In this document: piece by piece, positions 9,941-18,954 of the stretch
Layout of the letters: the number at the start of each line of letters is the position of its first letter
Position numbering within the stretch: position 1 is the first letter of the stretch
NCBI RefSeq assembly: GCF_000003605.2
Contig: NW_003108581.1
Location: 573,461 to 596,087, forward strand
Origin: Saccoglossus kowalevskii
Lineage: Eukaryota > Hemichordata > Enteropneusta > Harrimaniidae
Direction: 5' to 3'
DNA length: 22,627 bases
Notes under the pieces: generated by a model
What the model was told of the DNA's origin: nothing
The model's database searches: none
The model's input: only the letters and a program-made list of their open reading frames with translations
Position numbers and translations under genes: made by a program

Positions 9941-10347
9941 CGGTGTGATATGGTCGCAAAGAGAGAAACTGTGTAGGCATGCAGTCGTACTTTCGATATC
10001 GGATTTGTCAATTCAAATCGGCCACGAAGGTCATCGTGACTGAATATGTTTATGACTATTATTCCGTTTTTTTCGTAAAATGTAGTCTCTGTTGATAATG
10101 TCAGCATTATATCACCATGAACAGGCCCGTAGCCAGCACTTTTGAATAGGAGTTTCGAAAAAAATAATATAATTGATGTGAAATGTGGGAATTTTTGAAT
10201 AAAAGCGAATTTTATGGTGTCTTAGAGCTTTGACATTTTTATGTTCTCAGTTTTACATTGAAGTGGCTTACTTTGTGCTACATTGTTAAGTTATTACGCA
10301 CCAGGGTTTGAAGATCCATCCTCCTTGGATGCAACTTTGCTAAAGTA
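9941..10347. other. Unassigned DNA with a transposon-end-like motif, up to the gap
   Basis: AACAGGCCCGTAGCCAGCAC near 10120 resembles a motif I have seen repeatedly in invertebrate interspersed repeats. A partner end was not found, and the assembly gap may hide it. No gene is seen. Confidence 0.25.
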
Positions 10348-10881
10348 NNNNNNNNNNNNNNNNNNNNNNNNNNNNNNNNNNNNNNNNNNNNNNNNNNNNN
10401 NNNNNNNNNNNNNNNNNNNNNNNNNNNNNNNNNNNNNNNNNNNNNNNNNNNNNNNNNNNNNNNNNNNNNNNNNNNNNNNNNNNNNNNNNNNNNNNNNNNN
10501 NNNNNNNNNNNNNNNNNNNNNNNNNNNNNNNNNNNNNNNNNNNNNNNNNNNNNNNNNNNNNNNNNNNNNNNNNNNNNNNNNNNNNNNNNNNNNNNNNNNN
10601 NNNNNNNNNNNNNNNNNNNNNNNNNNNNNNNNNNNNNNNNNNNNNNNNNNNNNNNNNNNNNNNNNNNNNNNNNNNNNNNNNNNNNNNNNNNNNNNNNNNN
10701 NNNNNNNNNNNNNNNNNNNNNNNNNNNNNNNNNNNNNNNNNNNNNNNNNNNNNNNNNNNNNNNNNNNNNNNNNNNNNNNNNNNNNNNNNNNNNNNNNNNN
10801 NNNNNNNNNNNNNNNNNNNNNNNNNNNNNNNNNNNNNNNNNNNNNNNNNNNNNNNNNNNNNNNNNNNNNNNNNNNNNNNNN
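10348..10881. other. Assembly gap (534 N)
   Basis: The run of N means that any open frame crossing it is meaningless. Confidence 1.
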
Positions 10882-10974
10882 AATCTCGTATTTACGTCCA
10901 GGGAATTTGCTTGAAATCTGGCATTAGCCCTTCGAATTTTCTAAAGAATCCGTGGAGCGGTTTCAATTTTATTA

Positions 10975-11298
10975 ATGATTTTCTGTTCTACCGAGGGTTT
11001 CGTTATCGCCACGCTAAACATTGCCACGAATTTTTACACCAAAAAACATAACTATACAAAGAAGTTGTATGATAACGCATCGAATGGCGTTATTTTTACT
11101 GTGGCCCGACGACGACATTTTTATATTTCTCCGGTTTATTGGGGTGACGTTTTTCAATTTCAAGATGGCTGCCTACGCAGACCTAGTGTGGTTTCGCTGC
11201 CCGGGTTTTCGCGACATTTTCTAAATGGCGGGTATAAAATCACGGCCGAAGATAACAAAGTGTGTTTGATATTAACATTCAAGGGCGAGTTATTGTGA
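10975..11298 (+). CDS. Unassigned 107-codon ORF, doubtful
   Basis: The frame is open for 324 bases in a G+C-richer patch just after the gap, with a second plus frame open over part of the same stretch. It contains CAAGATGGCTGCC, which is both a good start-codon context and a YY1-type AAGATGGC element (11162-11174), but in a frame that stops after 20 codons. No domain is recognised. The patch may be a promoter or 5' exon rather than this ORF. Between 11299 and 12031 only A+T-rich sequence and an unassigned minus-strand frame (11480-11749) are seen. Confidence 0.15.
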   Translation: MIFCSTEGFVIATLNIATNFYTKKHNYTKKLYDNASNGVIFTVARRRHFYISPVYWGDVFQFQDGCLRRPSVVSLPGFSRHFLNGGYKITAEDNKVCLILTFKGELL

Positions 11299-12031
11299 CA
11301 TAAACAAATTCCGTACTTCACATATAATGAAATAACGCATCTTGTAAAATGTGCGTGTCATTTTAACATGAAATGGATTTCACTCAGTACTAGTCATCTT
11401 TCATTTTCTATCGATTTTAGTGTAAATTGTAATCATTTGATTCACTATATTAAATACAATTATCCGATTGTCATATAAATTAAATACTGGTTACATATTG
11501 AGACTGTTGATTAAATATAATTGTAAACTTTTGTTTTTTTCTAAGGTGTGTGCTTTCTGGGTGACTGGCTGTTATCGTTACTAAAAAAATCTCGTTATAC
11601 AAAATTGGTTCGCGTCTCTCTTTACGAAACTTCGTATTCCCTGAACTGTTATTTTCTATATTAAACATGTACATATACCTTTTGGCTGTCGCAATGTGTT
11701 TGCTTGTCATGGATTTATCCAGGGTCAGGTATTCCTGTTCTTTGAACATGAAAAGTTACATGTGAAACCAAAACAAGTTTTATTCTACTAAATGCATACA
11801 CCGGGAGTCGTTCTTAGCTAAACATGAATGCCCTGCATAGTGCAGTTACCAGAGATGCAGATCTATTTCACATTAGTCAGATGTTATTTATTGCGGTGGA
11901 CGAGACCTTGTTTTACTGGATACGGCAGGACATGTATTGAACATGTGGCATACGTGTATTCCCTACTTGAATTTTGTTTCCCGGAAGCTGCCTCGACTCC
12001 AGAAATGAGATGATTGTTTTTCCCTACACAG

Positions 12032-12124
12032 TTTAGATTACTGGATGAACACAAAACAGGAGATGAGCTTAGACGTTTACTGTCTCTGTACAATAAACGA
12101 TCGATCGACAGCTGCTGTTGTTGA
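12032..12124 (+). CDS. Candidate last exon encoding a charged helix and a C-terminal Cys triplet
   Basis: The strong acceptor TTGTTTTTCCCTACACAG is followed by an open frame reading FRLLDEHKTGDELRRLLSLY and then NKRSIDSCCC before TGA. Composition is coding-like and the segment is a likely amphipathic helix. Three terminal cysteines would suit lipid modification, but that is inference. Upstream exons were not identified; some may lie in the gap. Family not recognised. Confidence 0.4.
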   Translation, partial: FRLLDEHKTGDELRRLLSLYNKRSIDSCCC

Positions 12125-12157
12125 ATAATCAGTCAAATTAGAATACTAAGCTCTGCC

Positions 12158-12173
12158 CTTGCCCGTGGGCAAG
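12158..12173. other. Short hairpin (6-bp stem, 4-base loop)
   Basis: CTTGCC and GGCAAG flank CGTG, 34 bases after the stop of the preceding candidate exon, so it could be a 3' UTR structure. It does not match the histone-mRNA stem-loop. Confidence 0.3.
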
Positions 12174-12831
12174 AAAACTCGGTCTTCTTTTATTATGCTT
12201 CATTTATTTTTGGTACTACCGTACTAAAGAAACGCCAGGTATCATTGTCACATTGACACAGATTTTGGTTTGATGACATTTTACTGGCTCATTGGTATCA
12301 CAACAAACATAATGTAGAATTTTCAAATGTCACAAATTCAGACGATTTACTCAAAACCATTAAAAACTGTACATGTATCATAATCAGATTGAGCTTCATA
12401 AAAAATGTTTTAAATCATCAGAAACACAATGAAAATTAATGGTACAGGTTACAAAAAGGACATTTTTTTGTTTTTACGAGAAATAATGAAAGTTCCGTGT
12501 ACAGTAAAAAATGGGTTTTTACACTTTACAGATAAAGAAAATTCCTAATTTCATTTTCACAATATATTTAATAATTTTGAAAATTGCATAAGAACTACGA
12601 CATTTAATTTGGAAAATACTTTTTATACGCTTATGAAAAATAAGATCTTTGTACAAATTACGGACCAATAAAATAGCTGATTACATTTTACACCTTGCCC
12701 ATGTCTACGAATTTACTTTTTTTATTTAATAAATTACATTATTACGAAGATGAAATCAATTGATTACAGCTTAGGAAAATACCACTTGCCGACCCTCATA
12801 GTAATTTAATATTTTTATATCCTTGCCACAG
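12174..12831. other. A+T-rich stretch, no gene seen
   Basis: It has dense stop codons in all frames and no repeat or element recognised. The acceptor for the next plus-strand candidate exon lies at its right edge. Confidence 0.5.
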
Positions 12832-12926
12832 AGTCCAGGTATAGTTCAAACCATAGACTTACCTGGGTTGCCACTCTTTGTGCCCGTCAGGGTATTGACG
12901 GGGACGAGGGAGGCGTGAACAAATGA
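12832..12926 (+). CDS. Candidate last exon (30 codons), overlaps an opposite-strand candidate
   Basis: The acceptor TTTTTATATCCTTGCCACAG is followed by two bases of a split codon and a frame containing SRYSSNHRLTWVATLCARQG and IDGDEGGVNK before TGA. Composition is G+C-richer than the surroundings. The same bases also look like a minus-strand exon; at most one of the two is likely to be real. No family recognised. Confidence 0.22.
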
Positions 12927-12936
12927 AGTTCAACAT
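12863..12936 (-). CDS. Candidate first coding exon with a consensus donor
   Basis: An ATG opens 24 codons that end at CCCAG|GTAAGTC, a near-perfect donor, in phase 2. The peptide starts MLNFICSRLPRPRQ and ends HKEWQP. It is basic and could suit an organelle-targeting or unstructured N-terminus. A compatible next exon was not found: the acceptor-like site near 11736 gives a stop in this phase. It competes with the plus-strand candidate over the same bases. Confidence 0.3.
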
Positions 12937-13668
12937 TGCCACGTTTGGAGGTTCAGAGTGGTAAAGTCTTAAAATTGTGTACACTAACTCGGGAGTTATG
13001 ATGGAGTGTGTGGTGAAAATAGCAACTTGGCTCATGATCTGTGACCTGTGATATTCTACTGATAATGTGAATAAAACGTGTCCTTGATGTCAGTAAACAT
13101 AAAATAGAAGATCGTTAAATTACCGTTTTCAAAAAAAAGGCTTCATTAACAAATGGAATTTTTGTACAAAACTGCAATGTATGGTTACTAATCTCACGAA
13201 AAGCCAAAAAACATGGGACGTTTGCGACCTTTTGCCGACGCCAATACAGTAATTATATCGCTGCAATGGCCATTAACAGAGTGATTGCGTAGACGAAAAC
13301 GAGTCTCTCCGGCAATATAGCGCCCTCGTAGTTCGAACCCTCGCGTCAGACTGGTTTGTGATGCAAGTGCCTCTTATACAACTCGTGATCGAACAATTGT
13401 GCTGATGATAAATCTCCGACATATGTTTGACATTACAAACCGTGGCTGTACACGTGACTACTAGTATTATCCAATAACACACTGTCAGGAGATACTAATC
13501 CAATAATTGACTACATTTGGCTGATGAACCTGGAAAGAAATACTGTATATTGCGTCATTAACTTGAAGAATGCAAAACCAGTGATCCAAACTAAGAATTT
13601 ATCAGATTTAGAAAAATATTCTACTCTGCATATCCTCAAATCAAATAATATAAGGGCAAATTACTTAC
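12937..13668. other. No gene recognised
   Basis: A plus-strand frame from 13524 runs into this region's right neighbour, but it is the shadow of the hAT remnant there. A B-box-like GGTTCGAAC on the minus strand near 13333 was checked for a tRNA or SINE and not supported. Confidence 0.4.
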
Positions 13669-13900
13669 CTGTGAACTTTTCATTCAGTTCACTGCATAGG
13701 TGGTCAAGAAAAGGAATAGCCTGTAATATTCGTCAGGTGAAATTTCTGGTGTATTTGAGCGTTTTGTTTGACGCCTTGCCACATGCCAGTGGGTTTGTAG
13801 GTGGGACACCAATTTTGTCAGAAATACGGACAGCCTGGTCTAAAATGCAACTCAATATTCTCCCTCATATCGTTGTATGTCTGTTTGACCTCTGTAACCT
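13669..13900 (-). pseudogene. hAT-derived transposase fragment (52-kDa-repressor/ZMYM-like), frameshifted
   Basis: Three minus-strand frames taken in turn give EVKQTYNDMRENIELHFRP, DQAVRISDKIGVPPTNP, RRQTKRSNTPEISPDEYYRL and IPFLDHLCSELNEKF. This order and these motifs match the hAT-derived proteins annotated in animals as 52 kDa repressor of the inhibitor of the protein kinase or ZMYM1-like. At least three frameshifts and a small deletion before IPFLDHL break the frame. The similarity ends exactly at a consensus donor, CACAG|GTAAGT, so the source may have been a gene with introns. Only this segment is recognised. Confidence 0.65.
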
Positions 13901-13915
13901 GTCAGTATAGGACCA

Positions 13916-13975
13916 AAAGTATACATACATAATATTCAAAGTTAGTTTAGCGATTGATAATATATAGTATACTTT
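13916..13975. repeat. 9-bp inverted repeat (possible hairpin)
   Basis: AAAGTATAC and GTATACTTT are separated by 42 A+T-rich bases, directly beside the hAT fragment. It may be a small palindrome left by mobile-element activity or chance. Confidence 0.3.
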
Positions 13976-14249
13976 GTCTGGTGAAAATATGGCGTAAATG
14001 AGGCTCTTTGTCGACTATCTTCCGTCTGTAAGATCATACCCACCACCTATGTGCAGTCTATGAGCAATGACTTCGAAGGCGTACACCATGAACACATACG
14101 AACTATATAACTGTTTTTAGCCATGATGATATTCTGTTTGCCGGCCTGCACAGCCAAATGTTATCAGCATTATATGTTGTTGCACACTTTCCTTTCAATG
14201 TTACTGATTTACTTACTCTATTTCGAATATACCAAATCCCACATGTATA

Positions 14250-14715
14250 TACGCTATGATGATGGTACTCTCACTCTACAATGCTTGGACAATTTTGCCT
14301 TTTTAAATAACATTGATTATAATGAAAGAACAGAATGTCTTCATGCCAAAATTTAGAACAGCTGATCATATCTTTGTACTTAAACAGTTACTGACTAAAT
14401 ATTTAAAAAGTAAAAGCAAATCTTTGCACGATTTATTGACTTTAATAAATGCTTTCTATTCAATTTGGCATCAAGGTTTACTTTACAAACTTTGTGAAAA
14501 CAACATCTCTGGTAAATTCTACAAAAATAGGGCTTACACTAACTTTTGCAGTAAACAGAGGCAGGGAGATAACCTGATCCCACTTTTATTCAATCTATAT
14601 GTTAAAAACATCAAATGAATTCTCACAAAATAACCCATTTAATCAACCAACCAACTATCATGTCTACTGTATGCAAATGATCTATTACTACTTTCAGAAT
14701 CGTGTCGAATATGTT
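14250..14715 (+). mobile_element. CR1/L2-like LINE reverse-transcriptase remnant, catalytically dead
   Basis: The readable frame carries FRTADHIFVLKQLLTKYL, INAFYSIWHQGLLYKL, NNISGKFY and RQGDNLIPLLFNLYVKNI, in the order expected of the jockey/CR1/L2 type of non-LTR reverse transcriptase. Motif A, normally FxDxxxAFD, has lost both aspartates (the second is Tyr). Three stops later, in the same frame, YAND replaces YADD at 14670-14681 in LLYANDLLLLSES. Endonuclease, 5' part and 3' end are missing. Fixed by decay; a fossil. Confidence 0.75.
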
Positions 14716-15110
14716 GTAGTATTAATTCGCCCTTTTCTAGCATTTACTGGTAGTGTGGAATAAAACTTACAACAACACATTTATTATATTATTACCGCGC
14801 TATTCTAAAAGTGAAATTCTATCGAAAATCGAAAAATGCAAATTTACCGTTATTCGGCAACAAATAAGGTGAAACGAAAACAGAAGCAGAAGAAACAGAA
14901 GTAATCAAAAATGGCAGTATTACTTATTTCTAAGGCAGAAAGTATTCTTGTTGGCAGAGAAAACACCAGCGTAGTATTAAAGGTTCGTACAGGGTACCAG
15001 ACACTTGACCCTATTGAACTTTCAATGTTCAAAGAGGGCGAAAATCTAGCAAGTATTACACCAGCAGAATTTTGCCCACGCGTGAAAACACTGACGGGCT
15101 AATGTCCCGC
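14716..15110. other. Unassigned stretch with one doubtful 63-codon ORF
   Basis: A plus ORF at 14911-15102 begins MAVLLISKAESILVGRENTS after a purine-rich leader and ends CPRVKTLTG. Composition is moderately coding-like but no family is recognised. It might belong with the small ORF at 15642. Confidence 0.2.
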
Positions 15111-15120
15111 GGGGGGGGGG
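15111..15120. repeat. G10 homopolymer
   Basis: A run of ten G in an otherwise A+T-rich window follows CCCGC. Base counts in such runs are error-prone in assemblies. Confidence 0.8.
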
Positions 15121-15210
15121 CTCACCCTATATTAAAACCTTACACCATGTGCATTCTTGCTAAAAAAATAATAGGCCCCAGAGTAGGGCTGGCAGCACAT
15201 TGGCAAACCA

Positions 15211-15335
15211 TACCCCCTATTGCGGACGCAATGTAAATTTAGTACCCCTAGAGCAGACATATTGAAGAAAAAACACCCCCTATTGCAGATATATATTGAG
15301 AACATCCTACCCCCTATTGCGAGCATTCTCTGCCG
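15211..15335. repeat. Diverged minisatellite, about 32 bp, four copies
   Basis: TACCCCCTATTGC or close variants recur at 15211, 15243, 15274 and 15308, each followed by a diverged GACAT/ATATTGA tail. A related CCTATTGCAGACATT recurs alone at 15498. It gives repetitive but probably non-coding frames on both strands. Confidence 0.65.
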
Positions 15336-15641
15336 TGTTATCTACTCAAACAAGCTGCTTGTGGTTGCTGTGTATGAAACTCCTGTTGGTGTCATTCGTT
15401 GGTCCGCCAACTCGGGCCTAGGGCGGAGTATGGGAGTAGTTGTTGCAAGAGGGGCCGACAGCGGGTGCAGCAAGCCTGTGAGTTTATTCCCGGGGACCTA
15501 TTGCAGACATTAGCATTTTAAAGGGGCCTATTTACCTTCCGTGCGGGCCCGCTTTAGAAAGTGAAAACACCGCCCTTTCACGCCTTGGAACGCACATGGG
15601 GGTATTAACGGCATATAGAGTGACCCCCACCCCTGGAGCCA

Positions 15642-15809
15642 ATGTTCACGAGAGCTGTTAAAGTTGACTGGGAAAGCGATAGAAATTGGGAACCTACAGA
15701 CACTGGCATACTTGCTGATAATAGAGGCAGGCAAATCATTATTACACATCCAAACACGCAGATGGCGCTGTTACACGATATTCTGAAGAGAGCGAATACT
15801 ATACAATAA
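15642..15809 (+). CDS. Small ORF, 55 codons, unassigned
   Basis: ATG opens MFTRAVKVDWESDRNWEPTD and ends ALLHDILKRANTIQ. Codon use looks coding (mixed third positions, G+C-richer than the flanks). The stop is CAATAAA, so an AATAAA poly(A) signal overlaps the stop codon (15805-15810). It may be an exon of a larger gene rather than a complete small protein. No domain is recognised. Confidence 0.3.
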   Translation: MFTRAVKVDWESDRNWEPTDTGILADNRGRQIIITHPNTQMALLHDILKRANTIQ

Positions 15810-15991
15810 ACTCCGATGTCAATATAATATTATAAAATAGTTGTCCCATCATTATTAAGGTTAATCTTCTTACATACGCTTTTTAAAAAAGTTAATAGAT
15901 TGTCATAATTGAGATCAAGGCCATAGACAGGTGGTAATTGTAGATCTTTATTCAGAAGATGACGGATACAAGAAATGGAATAAACACTTAC

Positions 15992-16085
15992 CGGTACTCT
16001 CTGAGCAACGGCAAGGGCAGCAAGGCCGTCGGACACGACAAAGTAGTTAAATGTTCGCCTAGTTTCATTTATGCGTATCACGTGA
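15992..16085 (-). CDS. Internal exon (94 nt) of an unrecognised minus-strand gene
   Basis: The acceptor TTAATTGCTTTCAG and the donor ACCG|GTAAGT bound a frame with 31 whole codons, entered in phase 2 and left in phase 0. It contains RINETRRTFNYFVVSDGLAA and LAVAQRVP. The G+C-rich third positions contrast with the A+T-rich sequence on both sides, and both splice sites are near consensus. The frame stays open for 54 more codons past the donor with A+T-rich intron-like composition. Neighbouring exons were not found; the Gypsy element just upstream may sit in its intron. Confidence 0.45.
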
Positions 16086-16334
16086 CTGAAAGCAATTAAC
16101 CTGGTATTTAAAAATACACTTTTTTGGTTATTTACTCTATAACTCTACTTGAGTGCATATCAGTTCACACTTATTGTTCTGTTCACAGTTAATATCAGTT
16201 TAAACTTTGTCTAACTACTTTATACTACTTGTTTTTACCTATATTGAAATATGGTAGACTATCCTATTCAATAGACATAAGTAAATTAAAAACAGGTATT
16301 ATTCTGTCCTGTGGTCATGTTTTTGTTCATTCCA

Positions 16335-17440
16335 TCACACAGAGGATTGGTATCTGTCTGGTTTTCTGACAACTCTTCTACTCCTAGTTGTTTTCAGTTC
16401 AGGTACAGTGGCATTACTATGCACTGATACTGCTGTCTTTGTTATGCTCCTTTCATTATTTGGTCTAGTTGGTATGACTTCTGTTTCTTCTTTCATGTCA
16501 CTATCATCTACAAAATAATATTGTTCATTTGTTTTCATTGGATGCTTTCTGTTACGACGTTAGTGCTTCCCTTCTATAGTGTCAATGTCGTATAATCTAG
16601 GTGTTTTTGCATGATCAGTTACATTTGCTATCACCCATCCTTTTCCCTGTTTGTAGGTGCTTAGCATGGCGATCATAAAACATTTTCTGCGATCTTGTCT
16701 GACTTTCTCAGTTTCTCTTTAAGGATGAATGGTTCTATTACTTTTGGTTTTAGGTGCACTTGTGTTGTTGGTAATGTTGATCTCAGTCTCCAGCTCATTC
16801 GAATTTGTGCTGGTGATCCGATGTCGTTAATTGTTGGATTCCTATACTCCAGTTTGCTGGGGTAAGAGTCTTTCCCATCATCTCTTGCTTTCTGGATTAG
16901 ATTTTTAATGGTCTGTACTGTTCGCTCTGCCAAACCGTTTGATTGGCTCATATATGGTCTAGTTGTTACAAGTTGGAAGGCCTATTGTTTAGCAAACTTT
17001 TGATATTCAGTTGCAATGTAATATGTTCCATTGTCGCGTTTAACTTCAAATGGTATTCCGTGTCTTGAAAAGAATGACTTGGTGTAGTTTACAACTGTGC
17101 TACTGTGAGTATTCCCAAGTTTCATAACTTAAAAAAACCTGGAATATTAGTCTAACACGACAAAATAGTTAGTGTTGTCTAGCATAAGTCAGTTGCGAGA
17201 GTTTGCCATGGTCCATTTGGAATTGTTGTTGGTATCATTGGTTCATTCTGCTTTGATTTGCGATATTCCAGACCAGAACAAAATGTCTCTTAGACGTACT
17301 TTGACTTGTCTATCCCCTTATGACCTATATATACTAATTTCAACATTTCTTGTCTTGTGGAATCAATATTCTTTCTCCTTTGAATATTATTCTATTAATG
17401 ATGGTTAGTTCATCTTGATGCTTCTAGTATTCATTAATAC
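16335..17440 (-). pseudogene. Gypsy integrase and pol C-terminus remnant
   Basis: A degraded zinc-binding head (HQDELTIINRIIFKGERILI) is followed by GPWQTLATDL (first catalytic Asp), RHGIPFEVKRDNGTYY (second Asp) and SQSNGLAERTVQTIKNLIQK (catalytic Glu). RLRSTLP comes next, and the very end carries TRSRRVVRKPDRYQS, a typical Gypsy pol tail. Several stops and at least one frameshift are present. Confidence 0.75.
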
Positions 17441-17539
17441 TGACATGGAGTTGTGACTTGTTCTTCCGTCAAATATACATTAGTACAGTGTAAGATGTTT
17501 AAGAGAGACATCTTTTGCTGTTTCTCCTTTAACTACTTG

Positions 17540-17990
17540 CAACTTTTCAACTGACATTGGCAGATTTTACATGAGATGATGCACGACATATAACAATTCT
17601 TCATCCATACGATGCCGTTGTCATTACTTCTCATTGAGTTAGGTAATAAGGAAGCTCTTGACAATGTATCAGATGTGACTAGTTCTTTCCCTGGTTTGTA
17701 TCTCAGTGATGTGTCATATTCGCTGCAGTCTTGCTGGTGCTGCTGCAAGTGGTTTCTTCATGATGGATTCCAACATTTTGTGATCAGACTCAACATGGAT
17801 CGTCTTATCAAAAGTGTACTGGGTTAATATCTCCAAACCAAACATTACGGCCAATATCTTCTTTTCAATATGAGCATATCTGGTCTCACTTTCAGTCATT
17901 GATCAAGATGCATAAGCTACTGGTCTGTTTTCCTATAGAAATACAGCTCCTAGGTCAGATTTTGATGCATCAAAACTAACAGTAACTGGT
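17540..17990 (-). pseudogene. Gypsy RNase H remnant
   Basis: DASKSDLGAVFL, then ENRPVAYAS, TESETRYAHIEKKILAVMFG, DHKMLESIMKKP and YKPGKELVTSDTLSRA follow the usual Gypsy RNase H order, including the E of the catalytic set (HIEKK) and the terminal D of SDTLSRA. Two in-frame stops interrupt it. Confidence 0.75.
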
Positions 17991-18320
17991 TCAGTGACAT
18001 CTTAGTATTTTAACACAGGGCCTGGTTGTTCTGTTGGACTCGTCAAGTGGTATTTGCTAGTATCCATGGTTGGCTTCAGCTTTGAGAAAGCTGCAGACAT
18101 GCGTGTTGTTATGTCTTCAAGTGTAGGCTATTGATAATGCTCTCTTTTGATTGTTTTATTTAAGTCTTTTGGGTCTAGACATATGCGTAGTTTACCAGTC
18201 TTTGGTTTCTCCACAACAACCATGGATTGGCTCATCTACCTTTCTGTTTTTTCCATATCATCCAGTGTTTTGGATGCTGGTATCGTCCTTGGTGGATGTA
18301 CTACTGGTATGGCGGATGTG
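17990..18320 (-). pseudogene. Gypsy reverse transcriptase, N-terminal part; core deleted
   Basis: RTIPASKTLDDMEK, SMVVVEKPKTGKLRICLDPK and DLNKTIKREHY are the classic start of a Gypsy reverse transcriptase. They are followed by PTLEDITTRMSAAFSKL and then DTSKYHL. The next readable block, PVLKY and DVTEPVTVSFDASKSDLGAV, belongs to the connection/RNase H side, so the palm with the YxDD box is missing. About 200 residues are lost, with the junction near 18040. Confidence 0.75.
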
Positions 18321-18413
18321 TCTAACCCGATATGATGTGGTTCAGTTAGACAACCTAATCCACAATTGAACACTTATGGAAATTTGTTCATTATCATGGT
18401 TTTCTTCTTTTCT

Positions 18414-18650
18414 TTAATATTCATGACCTTGATTAAACCCTAAGTCTTGTGAAGCCTTAAATCCCAGTAAAGGTGGTTGGTCACACTCTGTGACGGAGAA
18501 ATCCAAACTCTTTCCATGTAATTTGTCATCACTATAACTTGTCAGTGTAATGCGAGTCTTCTGAATTTGAATGCTTGAGTCACCGATGTTCTTGAATATC
18601 TTCACTGGTATGATGTTTGCTAGAGATCATGTATCTATTTTAAATCTATC
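18414..18650 (-). pseudogene. Gypsy protease remnant with a stop in the active site
   Basis: KID T-stop S L A N I I P stands where an aspartic protease should read DTGxxxNxIP. The Gly codon of D-T-G is TGA (18627-18629), one base from GGA. The frame continues with ITLTSYSDDKL and CDQPPLLGFKAS, which match the flap and the DQPPLLG end of Gypsy proteases. Confidence 0.65.
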
Positions 18651-18903
18651 TCACATCTGTGCCATGAATGTCAGTTGATACATATAACTCATCTTCTTCG
18701 ACCTCGGTGTTGCATTTCTCTTTGATGGCTCCAACATAGAGTGTGCTGGATTCAGTATCTGATTCTTCTTCATTTAATCCATAAATACTGATGTTGGATC
18801 TACAGTACTTTTGGCATTCATTCATGTTGCGGCATTTCAGACCTCTCCTGCCATATGCTGGACAGTTCCACATAATAATAATGGCTTTGTTGTTGGTTCG
18901 TGC

Positions 18904-18954
<51 letters not shown>

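Noticed and set aside
10283-10927. 214-codon ORF
   Set aside because: It exists only because the N gap has no stop codons.
11930-11952. p53-like response element (two CATG half sites)
   Set aside because: Both half sites break the pyrimidine rule at the 3' side.
13320-13345. tRNA gene or tRNA-derived SINE (GGTTCGAAC on the minus strand)
   Set aside because: The T-arm stem does not pair and there is no A-box or acceptor stem.
13524-13910. 128-codon plus-strand ORF
   Set aside because: Its second half is the antisense of the recognisable hAT fragment and it has no motif of its own.
16295-16299. GGTAT as the second target duplication of the Gypsy element
   Set aside because: Five bases recur by chance and no LTR end adjoins it.
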